From positions 1 to 13,468 of the forward strand of contig JAPLEC010000445.1 of the NCBI GenBank assembly GCA_026391515.1: a DNA stretch of 13,468 nt. Reading direction: 5' to 3'. Source of the DNA: Bacteroidia bacterium (GTDB lineage Bacteria; Bacteroidota; Bacteroidia; Bacteroidales; VadinHA17). A program made the position numbers and the translations under genes. The notes under the pieces were generated by a model that was not told the origin of the DNA, searched no databases, and saw nothing but the letters and a program-made list of their open reading frames with translations. Shown one piece after another: positions 7,381 to 13,468 of this stretch; position 1 is the first letter of the stretch, and every line of letters begins with the position of its first letter.

Positions 7381-8106
7381 ATGATCGAAAAGACACGTGT
7401 CATAGTCCTCCATCAGATAAAGTACACCGATTCAGGTATTGTAGCACAGCTGTACACCAGGAAATTCGGCAGGCAATCTCTTCTTATCAAAGGAATGAGA
7501 AATAAAAAATCGGGCAGGCATAATGTGCTTTTTCAGCCGATGTCTATTCTTGATCTGGTGATTTATTATAAGGAATCGCGTGAGATGCAGGTTATAAAAG
7601 AATTCACTGTCTCATATTCTCCTGCCGATATCTATTTAAATATTAAAAAAAGTTGTGTTGCGATTTTCATAGGTGAGGTATTGATATCGGTATTAAGGGA
7701 AGAAAGCCCGAATGAAAGGCTGTTTGATTTTATTGAAAAATCAGTTGTTTATTTTGATCGCTGCAAAGAGGGATTTGCAAATTTCCATATTGCATTCCTG
7801 GCAGGATTGAGCAGTTATCTTGGATTTGAACCAGGAACACAAACCAATAAAAATGACATATTTTTTGATATGCTGAATGGAGTTTTTGTCCCGGCAATTC
7901 CGCTTCATGGGAATTATGCCAGTGCAGAAATTTCAGATATTCTTGCTGCTTTTTTTTCTTCTTCATACGAAAAAATAAGCAATATAATCCTTACAGGATC
8001 AATGAGAAATGAAGTTCTGGAAGTACTTATTAAATATTATTCAATTCATCTTCCCGGACTCAGAAAAATTAAATCTCTCGAGGTGCTTAAGGAAGTTTTC
8101 AGCTGA
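7381..8106 (+). CDS. recO: DNA repair protein RecO
   Basis: RecO binds single-stranded DNA and SSB, anneals complementary strands, and with RecR loads RecA at gaps (RecF pathway). The 241-aa product begins MIEKTRVIVLHQIKYTDS, the typical N-terminal OB-fold opening, followed by ARKFGR-like YTRKFGRQSLLIKGMRNKK (about 25-43). A helical C-terminal half contains LAGLSSYLGFEPG. The four-cysteine zinc site found in some RecO proteins is absent here. An in-frame GTG sits immediately before the chosen ATG; ATG is preferred. The GH3-family gene starts 48 bp downstream on the same strand and may be co-transcribed. Confidence 0.93.
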   Translation: MIEKTRVIVLHQIKYTDSGIVAQLYTRKFGRQSLLIKGMRNKKSGRHNVLFQPMSILDLVIYYKESREMQVIKEFTVSYSPADIYLNIKKSCVAIFIGEVLISVLREESPNERLFDFIEKSVVYFDRCKEGFANFHIAFLAGLSSYLGFEPGTQTNKNDIFFDMLNGVFVPAIPLHGNYASAEISDILAAFFSSSYEKISNIILTGSMRNEVLEVLIKYYSIHLPGLRKIKSLEVLKEVFS

Positions 8107-8154
8107 AATTACATTTAAAATTTTTCTAACTTTAAGGTTTTACCAAGTTCTAAT

Positions 8155-9693
8155 ATGCCTATTATTCCCTCTGCCATTAAATTACTGAATGCCAGGCGCA
8201 TAAATCAGATTGAACATTTTAAGAAATGTCCGGTTGAAATCCAGAATAATTCTCTTAACTATCTGCTGGCAAAGGCTTCAGAAACAGAATGGGGTAAGAA
8301 ATATGGCTATTCATCTCTTACTTCAATAAAGGAATATCAATCAAGGGTTCCGGTTCAGACTTATGAAGAAATTATTCCATTTGTCGAAAGAATTGGAAAA
8401 GGAGAGTCCGATCTTTTATGGCCGGGTAAAATAAAATGGTTTGCAAAATCCTCCGGAACAACTTCTGCAAAAAGTAAATTTATTCCGATGAGCTATGAGG
8501 CGCTCGAAAATTGTCATTACCGGGCAGGAAAAGATATACTCATCATTTATACTTTGAATAATCCTGAAACAAAAATTTTCTCCGGTAAAGGTCTTATCCT
8601 GGGTGGAAGTCACAGAGATAACCTGTTCAGCGATAAGATTCTTTGCGGTGATCTTTCAGCAATACTTATTGAAAATGCTCCTTCCTGGGTTGAACTTGTC
8701 AGAACTCCCGGAAAAAAGATTGCCCTGCTTGAAGACTTTGAAAAAAAGCTCGAGCTGATTACAAAATCGACAATTAATAAAAATGTCACTAATCTGTCCG
8801 GCGTCCCATCATGGTTTCTTACCTTAATAAAATATATTCTGGCATATACAGGGAAATCAAATTTACTCGACGTATGGCCAAACCTGGAGGTATTCTTCCA
8901 TGGAGGAATTAACTTTAGTCCTTATCGTGAACTGTACAGAAAGCTAATTGATGGCAATCAGATGAATTACATGGAAACTTACAATGCTTCTGAAGGATTC
9001 TTTGGAATACAGGATGATCCGTCAATAAACGAAATGCTCCTGATGCTTGATTACGGAATTTTCTATGAATTCATCCCGGGTGATAAAATCAACACAGCTT
9101 CCCCTCCGGTTTTTACTCTGGGTGAAGTCGAAACAGGTGTAAATTATGCGATGGTAATTTCTACAAACGGAGGACTCTGGAGATATATGATCGGTGACAC
9201 AATTGTATTCTCCAGTCTTGATCCGTACCGGTTCCGGATCTCAGGAAGAACAAAACATTTCATCAATGCATTTGGCGAGGAGGTTATAATAGAAAATGCT
9301 GATAAAGCATTAGATGCAGCCTGTAAAGCTACAGGAGCAATAGTTTTAGAATATACTGCCGGACCGATCTTCATGGGTGCCTCTTCCAGAGGATCACACG
9401 AATGGATAATTGAATTTGAAAAAGAGCCTTCAGATTTAAATCAATTCATTGATATCCTTGATGAAACCCTTAAATCAATCAACTCCGACTATGAAGCTAA
9501 ACGATTTAAGGATATTAATCTTGTCAAACCATTAGTTCGGTCAGTGCCGAAAGGAACTTTTAACACCTGGCTTAAATCGAAGAATAAAATGGGAGGTCAG
9601 AACAAAGTGCCCAGGCTTTACAATACGAGAGAGTATATTGAGGATTTATATTTTGTTGCAGGAATAAAAAAAAATTTGCCCCCAACCTCCTAA
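8155..9693 (+). CDS. GH3-family acyl-adenylating enzyme (auxin-responsive GH3 homologue)
   Basis: GH3 enzymes belong to the ANL superfamily: they adenylate a carboxylic acid with ATP and, in plants, join it to an amino acid. Bacterial members are numerous in Bacteroidota but their substrates are unknown to me. The 512-aa product has the P-loop-like ATP motif KSSGTTSAKSKFIP (98-111), the YMETYNASEGFFG motif (272-284), WRYMIGDTI (342-350, with D348), the hinge GRTKHFINAFGEE (364-376), and the C-terminal lobe KMGGQNKVPRL (478-488) with the conserved Lys region. All expected motifs are present, so it should be active. The protein is soluble, with no signal peptide. Its last residues (about NLPPTS) and stop are encoded by the start of a palindromic repeat, so the tail is probably not ancestral. 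Amide synthesis is inferred from the plant family. Confidence 0.87.
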   Translation: MPIIPSAIKLLNARRINQIEHFKKCPVEIQNNSLNYLLAKASETEWGKKYGYSSLTSIKEYQSRVPVQTYEEIIPFVERIGKGESDLLWPGKIKWFAKSSGTTSAKSKFIPMSYEALENCHYRAGKDILIIYTLNNPETKIFSGKGLILGGSHRDNLFSDKILCGDLSAILIENAPSWVELVRTPGKKIALLEDFEKKLELITKSTINKNVTNLSGVPSWFLTLIKYILAYTGKSNLLDVWPNLEVFFHGGINFSPYRELYRKLIDGNQMNYMETYNASEGFFGIQDDPSINEMLLMLDYGIFYEFIPGDKINTASPPVFTLGEVETGVNYAMVISTNGGLWRYMIGDTIVFSSLDPYRFRISGRTKHFINAFGEEVIIENADKALDAACKATGAIVLEYTAGPIFMGASSRGSHEWIIEFEKEPSDLNQFIDILDETLKSINSDYEAKRFKDINLVKPLVRSVPKGTFNTWLKSKNKMGGQNKVPRLYNTREYIEDLYFVAGIKKNLPPTS

Positions 9694-9782
9694 AGAGGGC
9701 TCAAATAAAAGAAGAACTTAAAAGTCCCCTTCTTCGCCTTCGCGGAGCCGCTTCGGCGAAGCAATGTAGGGGATTTAGGGGC
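9677..9782. repeat. GC-rich palindromic repeat, copy 2
   Basis: The ends are imperfect inverted repeats: GCCCCCAACCTCCTA (from 9678) against TAGGGGATTTAGGGGC (9767-9782). Inside are CCTC/GAGG, TCCCC/GGGGA (9725-9729/9769-9773) and a strong core hairpin CTTCGCC/GGCGAAG (9732-9738/9755-9761). It shares blocks with 5751-5870: CCCCCxAACC...CC...AAxGxGGG on the same strand, and ACTTAAAA followed by TCCCC (9716-9729) matching 5826-5811 on the opposite strand. The left end overlaps the 3' end of the GH3-family gene. The hairpins could also stop transcription between that gene and the kinase. Confidence 0.6.
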
Positions 9783-9822
9783 TATTCAAAAATGAGAAAA
9801 TAAATTTTAGTTTTAAATACGA

Positions 9823-9849
9823 ATTTTAATTATTCCCGAAAATTAAAAT
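9823..9849. repeat. AT-rich inverted repeat upstream of the deoxynucleoside kinase
   Basis: ATTTTAATT (9823-9831) and AATTAAAAT (9841-9849) are perfect 9-bp inverted copies separated by 9 nt, 32 bp before the kinase ATG. This could be an operator-like site, but such palindromes arise easily in AT-rich DNA. In the rest of 9783-9880 I see AT-rich sequence with no clear consensus promoter. Confidence 0.25.
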
Positions 9850-9880
9850 CATTTTTTGTAATTTTATAAAAACTTTATAT

Positions 9881-10495
9881 ATGCACATAGCAATAGCAGG
9901 AAATATCGGATCAGGCAAAACGACGCTGGCAGGACTGCTTGCCAAGCATTACGGGTGGACACCACATTACGAAGATGTTGACACCAATCCTTATCTCAAC
10001 GATTTTTATGAAGATATGCTGCGCTGGTCCTTTAACCTGCAAATCTATTTCCTTAATTCACGTTTCAGCCAGATTCTTGAAATAAGAAAATCTGATAAGA
10101 CAATTGTCCAGGACAGGACCATTTATGAAGACGCATATATATTTGCCCCCAACCTTCATTCAATGGGGCTGATGTCGACCCGCGATTTTGACAATTATTC
10201 AGCACTTTTCAAAATGATGAGCTCGCTTGTCAAACCCCCGGATCTTCTTCTTTATCTGAGAGCATCCGTCCCAACGCTGGTAAATCAGATCCAGCAGCGT
10301 GGTCGCGAGTACGAAAGCTCAATCCGCATCGATTACCTTAAAAGACTGAATGAAAGATATGAGGCATGGATTGAAACATATAACCTTGGGAAGCTTCTTA
10401 TTGTCGAGGCTGATCACTATAACTTCCCTAATAATAAAGATCATCTGAGCGAAGTTATCGATAAGATCAATGCCGAGCTTCACGGATTATTCTAA
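9881..10495 (+). CDS. Deoxynucleoside kinase (dNK family)
   Basis: Phosphorylates deoxynucleosides with ATP to the 5'-monophosphate in the salvage pathway; cytosolic. The 204-aa product has the Walker A loop GNIGSGKTT (7-15), the acidic YEDVDTNPYL region (30-39) that holds the base catalyst E31, NLQIYFLNSRF (52-62) which lines the sugar/base pocket, the DRT motif (78-80, equivalent to DRS/ERS), and the Arg-rich lid QRGREYE (139-145). Length and motif order match bacterial deoxyadenosine/deoxyguanosine kinases, but the base preference cannot be read from the sequence. It stands alone after the repeat at 9677-9782 and ends in a strong hairpin. Confidence 0.9.
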   Translation: MHIAIAGNIGSGKTTLAGLLAKHYGWTPHYEDVDTNPYLNDFYEDMLRWSFNLQIYFLNSRFSQILEIRKSDKTIVQDRTIYEDAYIFAPNLHSMGLMSTRDFDNYSALFKMMSSLVKPPDLLLYLRASVPTLVNQIQQRGREYESSIRIDYLKRLNERYEAWIETYNLGKLLIVEADHYNFPNNKDHLSEVIDKINAELHGLF

Positions 10496-10499
10496 AAGA

Positions 10500-10534
10500 A
10501 AATCCGGAGAGGTTTTCCACCTGTCTCCGGATTT
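10500..10534. terminator. Bidirectional terminator between the kinase and the M16 peptidase
   Basis: AAATCCGGAGA (10500-10510) and TCTCCGGATTT (10524-10534) form a perfect 11-bp stem, with AGGT/ACCT able to extend it inward. T-rich sequence follows on the plus strand (CATTTTCTTACTTTCC) and an A-rich run (AAAAGAA) precedes the stem, giving T-rich sequence on the minus strand. The two flanking genes converge here, which fits termination from both sides. Confidence 0.75.
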
Positions 10535-10550
10535 CATTTTCTTACTTTCC

Positions 10551-13376
10551 TTATTTAGCTTCTGCTTTTTCTTTCGGAGTTAATGCTACTTCTACATAGC
10601 TGCTGGTATTTAAGTATTTATTTGCAACAGCTTTTATTTTTTTGATTGTGAAAGAATTAACAAGAGCTTTATATTCTTCAAGTGAAAGGATTTTGTTTCC
10701 AAAGAGATAATGATTCTGCAGATAACTCAGCCAGAAGCTATTTTCTTTTACCTGGGTTTCACGTTCACGAATAAGTGTCTCTTTTACTTTATTTAAATCC
10801 TCCTGTGTCGGGCCATTCATCTTAATCTTATTCATCTCATCCAGGACAGTCTGAGACAGTTTTTCAATATTATCCGGATTGCAGCCCCATGTTGACGTAA
10901 TAGAGTATTTGGGTTTGGGAAGTTTAGAAGCGCTCCCGTTAATGCTTACTCCGTAAACTCCACCCTGATCTTCACGCATTGATTCCCTGCATTTTATCGT
11001 GAGGATATTCATCAGAATAAGAAATCCCTGCCGTTCTTTTGGTTCCCATTTGAAATCGCCTTTCCATATCATTGCAACCTGGCTCTGTGGCTCTGAATTT
11101 TTGGGAACATCAACTACTAATTTGCCTGCCGGGAATCCCGGTGTCATATCTCTCCAAGTCTCAGTTCTTTTTATTGATGGTAATCCACCTATATATTTTT
11201 CCAGCATTGTAATAACTTCATCAACTTTAAAATTACCAACCATGATATATGTGAAATCGCTGGCATCAGCAAAACGATCTTTGAAAATCGCCAACGACCG
11301 GTCAAGATTTATCTGGTCCATCTGAGCGTCTGTCGGAATAGCAATTACTCTCGGGGAATTCATTGAGACTATTTTTGAGAGGGTATCTGCAAAAATGACC
11401 CGCGGAACAGCTCTCATTGGTTTGATCATATTTTTCATCCTCGAGACATAGGCATTGAAAGCATCTTCATCTTTTCGTATCCCGGTGAAATAAAGATAAT
11501 TCAGCTGCAACATTGTCTCGAGATCTTTCGGTGCACAGTTCCCGCCTGTTCCTTCCTGCAGTTCATCCAGATAAGGAGTTAACTTAGCCGTATTCCCTGA
11601 TAGTTTCTTTTGTAAACCAACCATATCATAATTCCCTATTCCGCTTTGCATTATAATAGTTGAAGCTAATTCAGCAGACATTATATCATTATCTGGATAG
11701 AGAGAAATACCCCCTGGACTAAATGATGACATAAGAATCTGATCATTTTTAAAATCTGTCGGTTTCAATATCATTCGTACACCATTACCAAATGTTAATT
11801 CAGTAAAACCAAATTCAGTGTTCTCAGTTCTTTTAATTACTGAAGTCGGGGCAGGCAGGGTTGGTAACAACGGAGCATCTGATACTTTATCAACATAAGC
11901 TTCAAGCTTCTTTGATTTGACTGATTTAATAATTTCAGCAACCTGTTGTTCTGTTGGAACTTTAATTCCCTCCTTTTCCTGGGCAGTGATGAGTGCAATT
12001 ATGTTCTTATCAGTTATCCAGGTTTGGCCCAGGTTGTTGATCTCTTCAAGTTTGATGCCGGGTATATATTCCTGAACTATTTCGTTTTCTTTCTTGATAC
12101 CTGGAATACATTCCTGATCCATATAGTTTCTTATAAATTCCTCAGCATATTGGCCTGATTGAGTTTTATCAGCTTCTTTAGCGGCATTTTCAAAATATGA
12201 CAGTACATCTTTTTTCACTCTTTCAAGTTCAGAGGATGTAAAACCAAACTGACTTACCTTTTCATTTTCAGTAAGAATAAGTTCAATGCTCTTTTCCATC
12301 TGATTTTCCTTAACGCTTACGCCTAAAGAATAGACATCGACGGTACGGCTAATGAAAGAGCTGTAACCCGCTCCGGCGTACATGAACGGAGCATCAGGTT
12401 TTTGACCTATTTCCTGAAACCGGCTGTTTAACATGCTGGTGTACAGGTTTTGCATTAACGATTTTCGATAATCAGAATAGGTAATAGAATTTGTTTTGGG
12501 TTGTTTATACATTATTGAAGCCTCGTAACCAGATGCTTCTTTATCTGTAACAACACTTATCAATGGTTCAATATTTTCAGGAACTGAATACTCCTGCCTG
12601 TGATTAGGAGTGACCGGTTTGGGAATTCTTCCAAAATATTCTTTCACCTTATCTTCAGCAAGCTTTACATCAATATCGCCTACTACTACAACTGCCATAA
12701 GATCAGGCCGATACCACGTATTGTAAAAATTACGCAAGGTATCATATGGAAATGTTTTGATTATATCGACTTTCCCGATAGGTATTCTTTCGGCATATTT
12801 GGATCCTTTTAAAAGCACAGGCAGGTATTTTTGCATCATACGGTCATCAGCGCCTAATCCCAATCGCCATTCTTCAACAATAACACCGCGTTCCTTGTCA
12901 ATTTCAACATTATCGAGGCTTACCTGGTGAGCCCAGTCTTCCAGTACCTGGAAGCCCCGGTTTATCCATTCGGTTTTATCTGTCGGGACTTTTAACATAT
13001 AAATGGTCTGATCGAAGCTTGTATAGGCATTCAGTTCAGCTCCAAGCTTCACTCCCATCTCTTCAAGCATATTAATAATTTTGTTGCTTGGAAAATTTTT
13101 AGTGCCATTTAAGCACATGTGTTCGCAAAAGTGTGCCAGTCCCTGCTGTGAATCTGTTTCGCAAATTGAGCCTGCATTAACAGCAAGCCGCAACTCAACC
13201 CTTTGCTCAGGTTTTTTGTTGTACTTGATGTAATAGGTCAGGCCGTTGTCAAGCTTACCTATTTTAATATTTGGATCCGGTGGAATGGGAGTGTCAGGAT
13301 TCTGTATCTGAGCAAAAACTCCTGAGAATATAAATCCCCATAAGATCAAAATTGTTATAACTTTTAACTTTTTCAT
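10551..13376 (-). CDS. Exported M16 (pitrilysin/insulinase-like) zinc peptidase, two-domain
   Basis: Zinc metallopeptidase of 941 aa when begun at the Met at 13376, which gives a clean signal peptide, MKKLKVITILILWGFIFSGV (1-20), ending in FAQ. An in-frame Met 12 residues earlier (13412) would bury that signal behind a polar stretch, so I reject it. The N-terminal half has the inverted zinc motif HFCEH (82-86: H82, E85 catalytic, H86) and the distal Glu ligand about 76 residues on, in DKERGVIVEEW (E162). The C-terminal half (about 520-941) repeats the fold without HxxEH and contains GVYGVSI, as in the inactive clamshell half. It probably degrades peptides in the periplasm or at the outer membrane. 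The 92 bp upstream to the window end are AT-rich, with no convincing promoter. Confidence 0.92.
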   Translation of the reverse strand: MKKLKVITILILWGFIFSGVFAQIQNPDTPIPPDPNIKIGKLDNGLTYYIKYNKKPEQRVELRLAVNAGSICETDSQQGLAHFCEHMCLNGTKNFPSNKIINMLEEMGVKLGAELNAYTSFDQTIYMLKVPTDKTEWINRGFQVLEDWAHQVSLDNVEIDKERGVIVEEWRLGLGADDRMMQKYLPVLLKGSKYAERIPIGKVDIIKTFPYDTLRNFYNTWYRPDLMAVVVVGDIDVKLAEDKVKEYFGRIPKPVTPNHRQEYSVPENIEPLISVVTDKEASGYEASIMYKQPKTNSITYSDYRKSLMQNLYTSMLNSRFQEIGQKPDAPFMYAGAGYSSFISRTVDVYSLGVSVKENQMEKSIELILTENEKVSQFGFTSSELERVKKDVLSYFENAAKEADKTQSGQYAEEFIRNYMDQECIPGIKKENEIVQEYIPGIKLEEINNLGQTWITDKNIIALITAQEKEGIKVPTEQQVAEIIKSVKSKKLEAYVDKVSDAPLLPTLPAPTSVIKRTENTEFGFTELTFGNGVRMILKPTDFKNDQILMSSFSPGGISLYPDNDIMSAELASTIIMQSGIGNYDMVGLQKKLSGNTAKLTPYLDELQEGTGGNCAPKDLETMLQLNYLYFTGIRKDEDAFNAYVSRMKNMIKPMRAVPRVIFADTLSKIVSMNSPRVIAIPTDAQMDQINLDRSLAIFKDRFADASDFTYIMVGNFKVDEVITMLEKYIGGLPSIKRTETWRDMTPGFPAGKLVVDVPKNSEPQSQVAMIWKGDFKWEPKERQGFLILMNILTIKCRESMREDQGGVYGVSINGSASKLPKPKYSITSTWGCNPDNIEKLSQTVLDEMNKIKMNGPTQEDLNKVKETLIRERETQVKENSFWLSYLQNHYLFGNKILSLEEYKALVNSFTIKKIKAVANKYLNTSSYVEVALTPKEKAEAK

Positions 13377-13468
13377 TGTCTGACAATTATAAAATTTATT
13401 AATTATTTGCATTTTAAAATAAGCAGTTACTGAGTTATAATTTTGCAGCGATTTAAAATTAGCAGTAA

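Noticed and set aside
9823..9880. Strong promoter for the deoxynucleoside kinase
   Set aside because: TAATTTTA (9859-9866) is near the -7 consensus but no -33 box is at the right distance, and the region is too AT-rich to be informative.
12045..12116. Internal duplication ECIPGIK / EYIPGIK in the M16 peptidase
   Set aside because: As I recall, the family commonly has two such IPGI-like stretches here, and the DNA copies have diverged; not a recent tandem repeat.
13377..13412. Upstream in-frame Met for the M16 peptidase
   Set aside because: It would place 12 mostly polar residues before a textbook signal peptide; the Met at 13376 fits better.
1..13468. CRISPR array, tRNA, prophage or toxin-antitoxin genes
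   Set aside because: I saw no regularly spaced direct repeats, no tRNA-like cloverleaf and no phage, transposase or toxin-antitoxin genes on either strand.

Overview
The window reads as a chromosomal segment from a member of the Bacteroidota, most likely a Bacteroidales/Marinilabiliales-type anaerobe. The evidence is a PorZ-like type IX secretion (T9SS) protein with a C-terminal sorting domain, promoter-like sequences of the phylum's TTTG-N19/20-TAnnTTTG type, no Shine-Dalgarno sequences, AT-rich codons, and a bacterial GH3-family enzyme of the kind often found in this phylum. The genus cannot be fixed from the sequence alone.

Layout, left to right. A branched-chain aminotransferase (ilvE, - strand) is cut by the left edge. 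Behind it on the same strand is a membrane-bound class III adenylate cyclase with a periplasmic Y_Y_Y domain (914-2743). Divergent from it are rdgB (nucleotide-pool ITPase/XTPase) and, 15 bp later, porZ (+). A GC-rich palindromic repeat with a terminator-like hairpin separates porZ from a convergent second cyclase (5877-7283, -). This one is soluble, with an N-terminal coiled coil and an intact C-terminal HD domain. Divergent from it are recO and a GH3-family acyl-adenylating enzyme (+), whose last codons and stop lie inside a second palindromic repeat of the same family. A deoxynucleoside kinase (+) follows and ends in a strong bidirectional hairpin. On the other side of that hairpin is a convergent, exported two-domain M16 zinc peptidase (-). 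No gap exceeds 200 bp. I saw no tRNA, rRNA, CRISPR, IS element or prophage gene.

The most notable feature is the pair of paralogous cyclases flanking rdgB-porZ. Both keep every metal-binding and transition-state residue of class III cyclases. They differ in three ways. The membrane copy has lost all the HD metal ligands, while the soluble copy keeps them in a phosphodiesterase-like YHNxxHT...HDxxH arrangement. The soluble copy has His in place of the adenine-recognising Lys. The membrane copy has a stand-alone Y_Y_Y sensor domain without the usual beta-propeller. I infer a two-component cyclic-nucleotide module, with one synthesis-only membrane sensor and one cytosolic enzyme that might both make and degrade. 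This is not shown by the sequence. The other genes are ordinary housekeeping functions.
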